In this document: positions 51,813-62,309 of the stretch, piece by piece
Position numbering within the stretch: the stretch's first letter is position 1
Layout: the number at the start of each line of letters is the position of its first letter
Source of the DNA: Anthracocystis setariae
Lineage: Eukaryota > Basidiomycota > Ustilaginomycetes > Ustilaginales > Ustilaginaceae
DNA: 64,000 nt
NCBI GenBank assembly: GCA_928724745.1
Contig: CAKMXJ010000004.1
Location: 1-64,000 of the forward strand
Reading direction: 5' to 3'
Program-made: the position numbers and the translations under genes
The notes under the pieces: generated by a model
The model's database searches: none
The model's input: the letters and a program-made list of their open reading frames with translations, nothing else
What the model was told of the DNA's origin: nothing

Positions 51813-52487
51813 GCCAGCGCAGGAGCGCTAGCTAGCGACCGCCGCTGAGCAGCAGGCACGCCGGCAGTTGGTCAAGATGAGAACAAGAGAATCGCTCCAT
51901 CAGGACGTGCACCCGATGCTGGTTGGAGCTTGTTTGAGAGTCGGAGTGGCGAGCGTGGATGGTGGTGGTTGGAGAGGAAGCGCTTGGCGGAGTTGGCTGA
52001 GTCCAAAATCTTTCCGCACACGCGCACGTTCCAACTCAGCTTCCTTGGCGTTCTTTTTTTTTCGGCCGAACAAAATGTTAGTCAGAATTCTCCTTGCGAC
52101 GATGTAGCTTCTGTGGATCGCCGATTCAAAAGCCTGTGAACAGCATACCCGATGGTGACAAAAGCACTCTGCTCGCCATCATCGAGCGTCAGTATGATGG
52201 TAGTACTCGCTGGAATGCTCAATTCAAGTGTTTGTCAACGATTTTGATTGCAAAGAACGCAAATGGAAGCTGATTTGGATACTTTAGGAGTCTAGCAAGA
52301 GGTCTGTGATAGTGACTGACCCCGAAGGAGCTTGTTAGAGGCGTCGTCGCCATCATCAAGGCTTGGAAACCACCAGCAGTATATGCTCGCCGCTCAAGTC
52401 GTTTTACGTCTTATTGAACCACATATTTTTCATTGATAGCAATCAACATCAACATTGCGAAAGCGAATGACATGAAAGCAAAGCTAT
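51813..52487. other. CACTA spacer between convergent genes
   Basis: About 675 bp between the stops of the accessory and transposase genes. It presumably holds both 3' ends. No repeat or gene seen. Confidence 0.5.
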
Positions 52488-55400
52488 CTACACTGCTTTG
52501 AGCCCCAAAAAGCTGCCGTTGATGGTCTTGAAAGGACATACTGAGACTTGGGCCCGAATTGAGCCAAATGGCACCACCACTTCTCGCCTGTTACCCTCCG
52601 TTTTCCCTATCCTGATGTCGATCTCCTCCATCAAATCCAAGCAAGGGTGACTAGAACCCAGCGCCGTCGCCAACTCCACCATCTCTATCAACCGCAGATG
52701 TGCAAAATACATATCTTGACCCTCCTCGCCAGCGTGAAACGTGATCTTCTTCCTGAAAAGCCAGAGAACTTGCCCAACTAGCTGGTACTGCGGCACGGCA
52801 ACCATGACGTATGTGTTCCCGATATTGACGCTGCCGCCTTGACCAGCTGATGAGATCCTTACCGGAGCAGGGAAGAACTCTTTGACTAGACTGTGGAAAA
52901 GAGTACCTGCTCTGTCGATTGCTATGTCCTCTGGCCCCAAAGATAGATCCAACAATGACTTGAACTTACCTTGCGACGATCCAGGGAAGGCATTGAGCGA
53001 CTCGATGAGAAGGCGGTGTGTAGTTTCCTCCAAAGTCTTCCTCGCCATCGCCGTCTCGGTGATATCTCCTAGCTTCTTTGTTGATCCCTTCGCATACTTC
53101 ACCATCTTGTCCCGGATCTCGCTTGGCAACGTCCGAATCTCCTTTGCCAGCTCACCTTTCAAGCTCTCGTTCCGCATGATGCTTTCCTCCAATATGCCTC
53201 CTTTCCGCGTGCTCTTGCGTGACCTGTTCATTGTACCAATGAAACTCTCAAACGGGTAGCATGAGAAGTTCCTTGCTGTCAATGCCATGCAAATCAAAGA
53301 TCAACAGAAGTATATTAGCGTGCGTCCGTGATCATGGCGGGGGATGTCAGATACTTACGATTACCATACTTCTTGATGAACTCTGGAATGTGCTCCGTGA
53401 TGTGACTATTGTAGGTCAGCCACCCGGGTCCCAGCAAGTTTGCCTGATGCCTATTGAATGCCGTTATCAACTCTGCAAGCCGCTGTACATCATTCTCCGT
53501 GAAACTGATCCTTTCCGTGTAGTCAACTATTGCTATGAGAAGCACCGCCGACAGGAACACTTCCTCCACCGGCTTGCTACCCAGCATGACCTCGCGCCGG
53601 CGACTTCGTTCCTTGAGAGCAGGCTCGAATTGCAAGTGAAGCTGCCTTGCTCCGCCGAGAGACTCTGACCAGATTTGCATGAGGCCGAAGATGAGTTGGT
53701 GCCTGAACAACGTGAGCCACTGCTGGGCGGTTGGCGTGCCGCCGTTACGATCGCCAATGCGAGGGTCCGGTCTTTGCGCTGTTGATGGCAACGATGTTCC
53801 TCTGAGGACCTCTTGAACCGCGGCCAGCCTTCCACCGATTGCTCCACAGGCTTTCACAAGCAGCTTGTGCCAGAATCGTTTGCACAATCCAAGATGTATT
53901 GCGTGCATGTAGTCTGGCGGGCACATTGTTGGAGTGCTGAAGTACGGCAGCTCGTTCAACACGCTGTACCGCACGCCGTCAGCTTCATGCTGTTGTCGGC
54001 CACTCTCTCGCAAGCACGCCAAAGAGTTCGCTCGATGAGACTCCCCTCTTGGCTCGGCTGCTGTGGCATGGGGATTACCAAGATCGTCAAGGTCGAAGTG
54101 GCATCGCGGGCAGCCCTTTCCCGCCCATTTGGTCTGAGAGATGCCGCCAACCTTTTGCCTTGCTGGACTGTCGGCAACCACCATGCCAAGCTTGACCTTG
54201 ACTGTGAGACCTGTTTAGCATAAGCGAGACAAGATCAAATGCCGTGTGCCATAGTTTCCCCGGTCTTCTGTGTCAGTCTGTGCGTTCTCGAAGACTCCTA
54301 CACAGCCATGAACCATGAACTTACCTTCTGGATGCCTTGAGGTCTTGATCGTGACTCCGTCTGTGTAAAGCTTGGCGAGCTCATCGGTGACAAGCTTTAA
54401 GAATGGGTAGAGCTTGTAGACATCTTGCTCTTTCGGGCCAGGAAGCACACCAATGAGATAGATACCCGCACACCTACGATCGCGCGAGACCAGACTGGAT
54501 GGAATGTTGTCAATTCGCATGAGGATCACGCCGCTTGAGTGCGAACCGGAGTGACTACCCTTGTAAGCGGTAAACCAGTCGATGAACAGCGAGATCTTGA
54601 CCCGCATGCGAAGGTCGACGAAGGGGATGTGTTTGCTACGGCAAGTTGCACCGCAGTGAGGGTTGGAGCAGTCGGCTCTCCAGGAGTCGCCGGACCAGAG
54701 GGTATCGTAGACCCTCTCACTTGCTCCTTCTTGCCGAACAAGGTACTCGCTCCAGCTTTCCACGGCGTCCTCGCTTTCTCGATCCTGGAACACCGTCGAT
54801 AAGATTGCTGCAATCGAACGGTGTGAGTATACAAGCTTGGGCTTCCCTCCATGAAGCATGTTTGCGCTGCATGAGAGGCACCGAGCGAGGAGGAGGTTGG
54901 GATCGTTCTTGCAGAGATACAGTTCAGCACAGGCAGGACACACTGTGTAACGGTTGAATGTATCTTGTATTCCGACTCCACGGCGCATGCTTGCCGGCGT
55001 AATGGTGACCTTGGATGATGCCAAGCGCTCGACAACATCATAGCCGGGAAAAGAAGGAGGGATCGCAAGCTTCACCGTCTCAAGCAATGCTACGATGATT
55101 GCAGACACTACTGAAACAATGAGCGTGATGAGATTGTCGGGCAGATTGGCATGAGCTTGGAGGTACATGGCGAAGACTTGCAGCTGCCTCGTCCACAACG
55201 GGGAAGGCGTACATGAGCTCGATGCCGCCGAGGCTAGTGGTGGTGCCTCCTGCGGCGGATGACCCCAATGCTGCATGACGAAGTCTTCCATCACATCTCC
55301 TGTGCTATCCGGAGCTCTACCGAGGTGGTCTGATGCCGGAATCGATGGCGTATCATCTTCTTCTTCATCCTCCTCCTCGCTGGTGTCGCTCCCGGAGGAA

Positions 55401-55747
55401 GAGTCCATTGCATCCTCTGATTCCTCGCCATCTTCTTCCTCATCAGCCATGTCTCGAACGCTCAACCCTCCCATATTGACGATGGCGGCGGGTGGGGTTT
55501 GCGATGCAGCACAAACATCTTCAGTCGCAACAGGAACGTTTGTATTGCTTGTTGTGACCTGCGAACCATGCTGTAAGCTTGCTTGTTGTGTTGACGGCTG
55601 TGCTGAGGATGGCTGGGGTTCCGTTCGCTCTTCTCTCCTGGGCCGGGTGATGTTGTGCCACCGCCAAGTGCTGTAGGACACCAAGGTGTACGGCTGACCT
55701 CCAATGGTGCATTGCCGGCAGCGACACAGACGGAGAGCATGCGGCAT
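52488..55747 (-). CDS. CACTA (tnp2-domain) transposase
   Basis: Three exons, read from splice signals: 55747-54325, 54210-53359 and 53275-52488, with introns of 114 bp (GTAAGT...AAACAG) and 83 bp (GTAAGT...GACAG). The joined frame encodes about 1020 aa. The N-terminus has a small Cys/His zinc-finger-like motif (LCRCRQC...WRWHN), then an acidic Ser-rich region. The central part resembles tnp2 transposases: SLFIDWFTAYK, NIPSSLVSRDRR, YLIGVLPGPKEQDVYKLYP, a zinc cluster KGCPRCHFD and CPPDYMHAIHLGLCKRFW, which holds a conserved Asp-x-Met-His. The third exon continues with PRNFSCYPFESFIG. No damage is visible. Upstream in-frame codons lack an ATG, so 55747 is the start. Confidence 0.85.
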
Positions 55748-55771
55748 CGTTGATTGTACTGGTACTGACAA

Positions 55772-56196
55772 TGACGAGGATGATTAGCTTGAAAGTGGTA
55801 TGATTGATCAAAGTGAAAACTAGACTACATGAAGCGAAGGCATAGACCAACCAGCTGAAGCGATACACAAGTTGTCCAAGTCTTGATGACGGCCTTCACC
55901 GACGCAGAAGCTCATACCATGACCTGCGTCGCTGAGCTGGGTTGGTAGTGACGCTCTTCTTAGGCCTAGCTTATGACCTGTGTCGTTGCTACCTTCGTCA
56001 ACGACGCAGGTCATGGTATGAGCTTCTGCGTCGGTGGCACAGAGCTAGTGTGTTGGTCTCTCCGGCAATGAACAGACCGGTGTGACCCAGATCAACGACA
56101 CAGGTCTGTTAGGTCTACGTCACTGACACCATTCATACGCACGAGACGTGTGTCAAGCCTGCGTCGCTGACGCTCACCATCACGAATTTCGATGTG
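55772..56196. repeat. CACTA right subterminal repeat region
   Basis: A perfect 35-bp inverted repeat lies at 55897-55931 and 56002-56036, able to form a hairpin with a 70-bp loop. The 11-bp motif GACCTGYGTCG occurs at 55921 and 55975 and in reverse at 56002 and 56096. Such subterminal repeats are the typical binding sites of CACTA accessory or transposase proteins. The terminal inverted repeat closes the element at 56196. Confidence 0.75.
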
Positions 56197-56359
56197 AATG
56201 TCATAGCGTCGGCCCAGATATCCGAGGTGGAGAAGCTTTAGCGGTGATTCGAGCGAAACTTCTAGCGATCGAGCGAGTCTGTATTGCCCGAATAGCCGGT
56301 TAACAAGCTTACCATGCTTCTCACCACGACTTGCTGCATCCCTCATCACGCTCATCAAG

Positions 56360-56653
56360 ATGTCAAACAGCACCGACCAAAACACCAACGTTTCTGCCGA
56401 TCAGCCGTCTTCTGCCAGTGCCGCAACTCCCCTCGGCCTCCCGGCTCCTTCTGACCTACCCGCAGACGGCGAGCCCAACAACGTCATCAAGCTCGACCAT
56501 CTCGGCCCCATGATCGTCAACTCGGACGGAACCATCTCGAGAATCGCAAACTGGCAAAACATGAGCGAAATCGAAAAGCAAAGGTCGCTCAGATTGCTAG
56601 CAAAAAGGAACAACGCTAGAATGGAGACGTTAAAAGCTCAGCAAACCGATTGA
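56360..56653 (+). CDS. Small conserved fungal protein
   Basis: A 97-aa protein. The first 40 residues are Ser/Pro/Ala-rich and the C-terminal half, MIVNSDGTISRIANWQNMSE followed by a basic helix with KRNNARMETL, looks like a block conserved in many fungal genomes. No membrane span or signal is seen. I do not know its function. It starts 160 bp beyond the CACTA element end and its stop lies 57 bp from the stop of the convergent amidohydrolase gene. Confidence 0.7.
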   Translation: MSNSTDQNTNVSADQPSSASAATPLGLPAPSDLPADGEPNNVIKLDHLGPMIVNSDGTISRIANWQNMSEIEKQRSLRLLAKRNNARMETLKAQQTD

Positions 56654-56709
56654 GTTCTTCGACCCAGGTCCTCCGACAACCATGCCAAGCGATGGCCAAC
56701 ACCACGGCC

Positions 56710-59700
56710 TTACAAAGACTCGCTCTCAGCAACGACGATAAACATCCGCACCAGTCCACCTGGCTCGCTCCAACCCTTGACCACACTGCTAAATGCCCCC
56801 AACCCCTTTCGCATCATCCACCCACCTCCTCGCCATGCCCCACCTTCGCTTGCAAAGCTTTTCAAAAAGCGCGAAAACCCTGGGAACACGTCCCCTGTGA
56901 TGTCCTGCATCTTGACTTTGTCCTCCTTGAACCTGCCTTCGGTGAGCAGAGCGGACAGGTATCGATCCACCGACCAAAGGTTGGCAGGTTTGACCGAGGC
57001 CAGCATGCAGGTTACATTGTGCTTGAACCCATCCAGTAGGCTCGCTGGACGATCAGGGTAGGCGGGATCACAAAGCGCAACCGACTTCGAGGCGCTAGGG
57101 CATGGATAAGCCGAGAGAAGGTCGACAAAGGCCAGCCTTCCGCCGGGAGCCAGTCTTCTTGAAGCTAGCCCGATATATTCGGCCCTGTCACTGAAGTGAA
57201 AAGCGCAATCCAAAGCCAGAATCACATGGTACTTCTCGCCATCGCCCTCGTTCCTTCGCAGCCACTCCATGACATCGGCTCTCCACACCTTGACCTCGGC
57301 CTTGATCTGCAATGCCTCCATCGTCTCTTCCAGCCTGTCTGACGCATACCTCGCTTCGTCAGGCAGACTTGTCACCGCATGCAACACCTTTGGCCTAAAC
57401 TCTTCCAGCAACATCAAGCTGGATTGACCTGCTCCACATCCAACATCCAACACCTTACTTCCTCGCTCAAGTCCAGCTGCCGAATACAGCCGTTCCGCAA
57501 GCGTCTTGCAAGCGAGAGCAAAATCAAGGCGAGAAGAAGGACGCGAGCATTGTGGAGACCAGAAGCCCATGTTCATCCAAGCCGTGGTCGGAGGAGGAGT
57601 GTTCAGTGCCAGACAGGAAAGGCTCGTGTATGGTTCCCGGTGTCCTGAGCGCAAGAAGAGGACAACGAGGAGTCCGCCGAACATGGCGAACCACAAGCTG
57701 GGTCTGTCCGAAGTTCTCAAAGAATTGATCGACATGGACGCTCGCACCCTTTCGATGATTTGACCGTAGATCGAAGTCGTGCTTTGCGCTGAGGAGGCGA
57801 GCGACGTAGCAGCGATCCGATCAAATGCCACTTTTCCTCCAATGATGGTCGCATCCACCTTTGCTCCCCTAACGTCAGCCGCGCCCACCTTGGCCTCATC
57901 TAAGATGTTCCTGTCCAGCAATGTGAAATCAGCCCTCTTTCCTACAGCGATGCTGCCTGCCAGACCCTCTTCGAACTGTGCAAAAGCTGCATCCTGCGTG
58001 AAGCCCTTCAGCGCTTCCTTTCTCGTGAGCCTTTCGTGTGGAAACCATCCTTCTTTTCCGTGAGGCGAACCTCCGTTAGCGTCGAGCCTCGTGATGGCCG
58101 AGTAGACCCCATGCAGAGGATCCGGGAGCTCAACTGGGAAGTCACTTCCTAAAGCAAGGCTTGCGTTGAGATCGAGCAAACTCTTCCAAGCATAGGCACC
58201 GTTCTTGGCACGATCAAACCCGATGCGAGACTCGACGTAGCCCATATCGCTCGTGCAATGCGTCGGCTGCATTGATGCGATGACTCCCAGCTTGGCGAAG
58301 CGTTCGAGATCAGAGGGCCGCATCAGTTGCGCGTGCTCGACACGCGCTCGCAGATCGTCACCCATCACATCAGGATGCGAGGAAAGGAAGGATTCATAAG
58401 CGTCAAGCGTAAGCGTGTTTGCCCTATCGCCAATAGCATGTGTGCAGACCTGCCATCCTCGCTCTAACCAGTACGAAACTAACTCTGGTAGCTCTTTCTC
58501 TGGAATGAGGAGAAGCCCACGCTCGCCAGGCTTATCGTTGTACTCTTGCCACATCGCCGAACCCCATGATCCCAGTGCGCCATCGTTGAACAGTTTGACG
58601 GCTCGAAGTGTGAACCTGTCGCCGTCCCTTACTTGGCCGATCTTTTCGGCGCACCTCCTCTCTCCAGGTGGGCACGCCAGCATAGAGTAGATCCTGAACG
58701 TCAGGTGTCCTTCCTCATCCATCTTCTTATAGAACTTGGCAGCCGAGATATCGGTAGCCGCGTCTCCCACAGCCGTGATCCCGACCTTCAGTAACCCTTC
58801 CGTTGCTGCATCCAAGAAGACTTTTCTCTGCTCGTCAGTCCACTTCGGAACGACGTCGTAGGCAAAGTTCATCGCGTTGTCGACTAAGATTCCTGTCGGC
58901 TTGCCATTGTCATCCCGGATCACCAGGCCGCCTTCAATGCCATCGTCTTCCTCTGGGGTCTGAGGGAATCCAGCAGCGCGCTCGATGACCAGGTCCAATC
59001 CACGCTGACTAAGCCACACGGCATGGACGTCCACTCGACGGAGAATGATCGGAAATCGTTTGAGCAAAGGTGAACGGGCGAGATCAGAGGCGGTAGGAAA
59101 GCTGGATGGCGTCCATTTCGTCTGGTCCCAACCGATACCCTCTATCCACGGCAATGCGGCGGTTGCATTCATATGATCGTTCTCAGCAAGGACGTGGGCA
59201 AGAAGTTCAGGCCGCGAACGCACATAATCCTCCAGCCGCGCGATGACTTCGGCAACAGAGGTCGATCCTACGAGATTTGCAACGGTCCGGGACCATCCGT
59301 AGTCTAGAATATGGCCATGAGCGTCGTGAAAACCGGGAAAGAGCGTTTGCCCAGGGCGAAGTCGACGAATGTCGCAGTTGGGTCGCTTACCCAGCGGGCC
59401 TGTTTTGGCCGAGGGATTTTTGAGCAATCGAGCGGCTTTGTTGCTCCTTGCACCCCTTCGTTTGCCATTCGTCGATGCAGTGGAGCTAGTGCGGCCACAA
59501 AAGGAATCAACGACGTCTTTTTCGTCGCCCACGTGGGTAACGATGCCGTTCTTGACTCCAACGCACTGAGTGAAGCCTTCGTGTCGAGGAAAGAGAGCTT
59601 CGTCGCCAGTGTATATCGAGCCCGCATCTGAGCCGGGCATCCTGAGATCAAGATGACCTTTTCGAGGCGGCGGTGAGCAAATCAGATATTGTTCAGGCAA

Positions 59701-59862
59701 AGATCCGAACTGGGACGACCGAGCAGGATCGAACTTGGCCGACGACAGCGTCCACACGGTTCCGAAAAGCATGGCAGCGGCTAGCAAGGTGATGATCCGT
59801 CCCGCAAGCCCTCTGCGGGTTTCCGGTGGTTCGCCGGACTGCAGTATCCCCGGCTTGGACAT
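56710..59862 (-). CDS. Membrane-anchored amidohydrolase fused to a SAM-dependent methyltransferase
   Basis: The ORF is open from 59994, but Met45 (first base 59862) fits best because it places a signal-anchor helix (RIITLLAAAMLFGTVWTL) near the N-terminus. Residues up to about 700 form a YtcJ-like metal amidohydrolase: PGFHDAHGHILD (metal-binding HxH), CTHAIGDRA, ARVEHAQLM and LGSDFPVE. After a short linker with a second membrane helix (LWFAMFGGLLVVLFL) comes a class I methyltransferase with VLDVGCGAGQSSLML and a TAWMNMGFW start. The second part alone begins with a natural-looking Met at 57735 and anchor helix, so this may be two adjacent genes fused in frame or one bifunctional protein. Substrates are unknown. 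Confidence 0.78.
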   Translation of the reverse strand: MSKPGILQSGEPPETRRGLAGRIITLLAAAMLFGTVWTLSSAKFDPARSSQFGSLPEQYLICSPPPRKGHLDLRMPGSDAGSIYTGDEALFPRHEGFTQCVGVKNGIVTHVGDEKDVVDSFCGRTSSTASTNGKRRGARSNKAARLLKNPSAKTGPLGKRPNCDIRRLRPGQTLFPGFHDAHGHILDYGWSRTVANLVGSTSVAEVIARLEDYVRSRPELLAHVLAENDHMNATAALPWIEGIGWDQTKWTPSSFPTASDLARSPLLKRFPIILRRVDVHAVWLSQRGLDLVIERAAGFPQTPEEDDGIEGGLVIRDDNGKPTGILVDNAMNFAYDVVPKWTDEQRKVFLDAATEGLLKVGITAVGDAATDISAAKFYKKMDEEGHLTFRIYSMLACPPGERRCAEKIGQVRDGDRFTLRAVKLFNDGALGSWGSAMWQEYNDKPGERGLLLIPEKELPELVSYWLERGWQVCTHAIGDRANTLTLDAYESFLSSHPDVMGDDLRARVEHAQLMRPSDLERFAKLGVIASMQPTHCTSDMGYVESRIGFDRAKNGAYAWKSLLDLNASLALGSDFPVELPDPLHGVYSAITRLDANGGSPHGKEGWFPHERLTRKEALKGFTQDAAFAQFEEGLAGSIAVGKRADFTLLDRNILDEAKVGAADVRGAKVDATIIGGKVAFDRIAATSLASSAQSTTSIYGQIIERVRASMSINSLRTSDRPSLWFAMFGGLLVVLFLRSGHREPYTSLSCLALNTPPPTTAWMNMGFWSPQCSRPSSRLDFALACKTLAERLYSAAGLERGSKVLDVGCGAGQSSLMLLEEFRPKVLHAVTSLPDEARYASDRLEETMEALQIKAEVKVWRADVMEWLRRNEGDGEKYHVILALDCAFHFSDRAEYIGLASRRLAPGGRLAFVDLLSAYPCPSASKSVALCDPAYPDRPASLLDGFKHNVTCMLASVKPANLWSVDRYLSALLTEGRFKEDKVKMQDITGDVFPGFSRFLKSFASEGGAWRGGGWMMRKGLGAFSSVVKGWSEPGGLVRMFIVVAESESL

Positions 59863-60259
59863 ACTTGCAACTTTTATTGTCGTCCGATCAAAGTCAGGGT
59901 AGAAGGGTGTAGGAAGCAGTGATGGCATCAGACCCTTCGTCAAGGTCCTCGAACCGGCGAAATGGCCGGCTATCCACTTTTCAGAAAAGGCCACATTGTT
60001 AGAGCGCTACAGGCTAGCAGTGCAAAGTGGAGGTGTGATCGAAAACGCGTAACGAGGCAGCTCGACGTTGCGTTTAAACCAACACCTGCGTCGCTCTTCC
60101 TTCTTACCATCAGTACACTCAACCGTCCATCCTGTCGTCTTACCATTCCTTTCGTTTCCAGACCAACATAGGACACAGAACTGCAGCTGTCAGCGTTGTA
60201 CCGCACTTTTTTGCATCCTCAATTCTTTCTCGGCCCAACTTCATCCTATTAGGAACACG
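59863..60259. other. Divergent intergenic region amidohydrolase/RPN9
   Basis: About 400 bp upstream of both genes. Frames extending the amidohydrolase and RPN9 ORFs into this region look non-coding. No distinct regulatory element recognised. Confidence 0.4.
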
Positions 60260-61444
60260 ATGGCGTCTTCGACGGGAATGGACGTCGATGCCGACGAAAC
60301 TTACCTGGAACAGGCCGCTTCATCCAGTTCAACTCCCGAATCGCTCAAACATTTCTACCCACGATTTCGACAGCTGCACGATCGCAAGCTGTGGTACCAG
60401 CTGACTTTGGCCATCGAGGACTTCCTCAACCACCCCGATTCGCAGGCTGCTCCGCTCCAAATCGACCTGTACGACAAGTTTGTCCAGCGATTCTCTTCAA
60501 AGATCAATCAGCTTCAACTCGCAGCGATCGGAGTCAAAGTTGCTCGCCAATACCCTGACCCAGCCAAGGCACTCGAGTTCCTTTCTGGGCTTGCAGAGAA
60601 GCTTGACTCGCCCGAGTCGCAGGATGCGTACGTTTACTGTTTGATGGAGGCAGCACACTTCAAGCTGCTCCTTGGAGATGCGGATGGCACCAAGGCGGCT
60701 ATGGACAAGTGCGGCAAGATTCTCGATACTTTTGATGCTGTCGAGACGGCTGTGCATGCAAGTTTCTACCGGGTCAGTGGTGACTTTTACAAGGCGAAAG
60801 CGGAATATGCCAACTACTACAAGAACTCGCTGCTGTACCTCGCTTGCGTCAACGTCGAGACCGATCTCACCGAGGCTGCGCGAGTGCAGCGTGCACACGA
60901 TTTGAGCATCTCGGCGCTGCTGGGCGACTCGACGTACAACTTTGGAGAACTTTTGCTGCACCCGATCCTCGCGTCGCTCTCGTCGTCTTCGGAACACGCG
61001 TACCTCTCTGAACTACTGTTTGCGTTCAACGCGGGCGACATTGGACGATTCGAGTCGCTGTTACCTCACTTGCCCAAGGAACCCATCCTGACCGAAAACC
61101 ACCCGTTCTTGCGTCAAAAGATCTGCCTGATGGCGCTCATCGAAAGCGTGTTCAAACGCAGCTCGGACGACAGGACCATCGCGTTCAGCACCATCGCAAG
61201 CGAGACCAAGCTTCCAGTGGACGAGGTGGAGCATTTGGTGATGAAGGCGTTGAGTTTGAAGCTGATCAGGGGCACGTTGGATCAGGTGAGTGGAGTGGCA
61301 AGGATCACGTGGGTGCAGCCGAGGGTGTTGGATGCGCGACAGATCGGTGAGTTGCAGGCGAGATTGAATGGTTGGTGCAAGAAGGTCGAAGAGGTCAGCG
61401 AGTATGTCAAGAACCAGACGCCCGAGTTGTTCACCGTAGCATAA
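60260..61444 (+). CDS. RPN9: 26S proteasome lid subunit Rpn9 (PSMD13)
   Basis: A 394-aa protein starting at ACGATGGCG. The N-terminal half consists of helical repeats (FYPRFRQLHDRKLWYQLT onward) and the C-terminal part is a PCI domain with a winged helix (TKLPVDEVEHLVMKALSLKL, then RITWVQPRVLD). This fits Rpn9/PSMD13, a structural subunit of the regulatory-particle lid. Length matches the family. The frame is open upstream to 60068, but the Met at 60260 is the natural start. It converges with RHO2, with about 220 bp between the stops. Confidence 0.93.
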   Translation: MASSTGMDVDADETYLEQAASSSSTPESLKHFYPRFRQLHDRKLWYQLTLAIEDFLNHPDSQAAPLQIDLYDKFVQRFSSKINQLQLAAIGVKVARQYPDPAKALEFLSGLAEKLDSPESQDAYVYCLMEAAHFKLLLGDADGTKAAMDKCGKILDTFDAVETAVHASFYRVSGDFYKAKAEYANYYKNSLLYLACVNVETDLTEAARVQRAHDLSISALLGDSTYNFGELLLHPILASLSSSSEHAYLSELLFAFNAGDIGRFESLLPHLPKEPILTENHPFLRQKICLMALIESVFKRSSDDRTIAFSTIASETKLPVDEVEHLVMKALSLKLIRGTLDQVSGVARITWVQPRVLDARQIGELQARLNGWCKKVEEVSEYVKNQTPELFTVA

Positions 61445-61664
61445 CCTGTAGCTCTCATCCGCTTAACTGCGTCGTTGCAACTTAGCCCTACATCTATGAT
61501 CTGATGATGCGCGAATGGTGCGATGAGACAAAAAGAGACGTCATTGACGATTGAAAGACCGAGATGTGAACACGAGATAAGAGTTGGACAAATGCGAAGA
61601 TGACAACGGAGCAACAAGTGGGAACGAGACAATGGTTGGGATTTTGTTGCGGTGAAATAGAAGA

Positions 61665-62309
61665 TCAGAGTACGACACACTTGCACGAGCCAGCGTCGTT
61701 GTGCATTGCCTCCTTGGTCTTGCTCTGCGAGATGGCACCGCCTGTGTTGGCGCCTGTACTCCTGACCAACATTGCCGCACGGGTCGCAGCTTCGAAAACT
61801 GCATCTACGCCTTGATTTTTGAGACTTGAACACTCGTGATACGACCTCGCGCCGATCTGTTGTGCGACCTGCTTGCCTTGCGCCCTCTCGACGTATCTGC
61901 CTGCTGTTTGCACGCCTTTGGCCACCGCATCCTCTCTCAGGTCCTTCTTGCAACCGACCAGTAATACGGGCACGGCGGGCCCACAGATTTGACGCACTTC
62001 CTCCATCCACTTGACTTGCACATTCTCCAATGAGTCGGGGGTATCGATGGCAAACGCGATCAAGATGACATGTGCTTGGGAGTAACTGAGTGGTCGAAGC
62101 CTCTCGTACTCTTCTTGTCCGGCAGTATCCCAGAGTGCAAGTTGGACGGGTTTGCCATCGAGACGGATCTCGGCAACGTAGTTTTCGAAAATGGTGGGCT
62201 CGTACTCTTGAGGGAATTCGCCAATGGCGAAAACGCAGAGAAGTGAGGTTTTGCCGCATGCACCATCGCCGACGATGACGAGCTTGCGACGGATCGGGGC
62301 GGGTGCCAT
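61665..62309 (-). CDS. RHO2: Rho2-type small GTPase
   Basis: A 214-aa Rho GTPase without introns. Nucleotide-binding motifs are GDGACGKTS (P-loop), [10 protein letters not shown] (switch I), [13 protein letters not shown] (switch II), VGCKKD and [27 protein letters not shown] and GKTSLL match Rho2 better than Rho1, which has VYVPT and GKTCLL. The C-terminus CKCVVL gives a CAAX box ending in Leu, predicting geranylgeranylation, with an upstream Cys that could be palmitoylated as in Rho2. Such GTPases control cell-wall synthesis and polarity at the plasma membrane. Confidence 0.88.
   Translation of the reverse strand: MAPAPIRRKLVIVGDGACGKTSLLCVFAIGEFPQEYEPTIFENYVAEIRLDGKPVQLALWDTAGQEEYERLRPLSYSQAHVILIAFAIDTPDSLENVQVKWMEEVRQICGPAVPVLLVGCKKDLREDAVAKGVQTAGRYVERAQGKQVAQQIGARSYHECSSLKNQGVDAVFEAATRAAMLVRSTGANTGGAISQSKTKEAMHNDAGSCKCVVL

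Larger units (their letters stand above)
41158..56196. mobile_element. CACTA-type (En/Spm, tnp2) DNA transposon with nested gypsy element
   Basis: The ends carry a perfect 12-bp inverted repeat, CACATCGAAATT (41158-41169, complement at 56185-56196), flanked by a 3-bp AAT duplication (41155-41157 and 56197-56199). Inverted similarity continues inward: GCGTCAGCGAC (41181) and TCTCGTGCGTA (41209) recur in reverse at 56163 and 56136 with the same spacing. CACxx termini and 3-bp duplications are the hallmark of CACTA elements, and the interior encodes a tnp2-domain transposase. Removing the nested gypsy element and one copy of its target duplication leaves about 6.86 kb. Confidence 0.85.
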
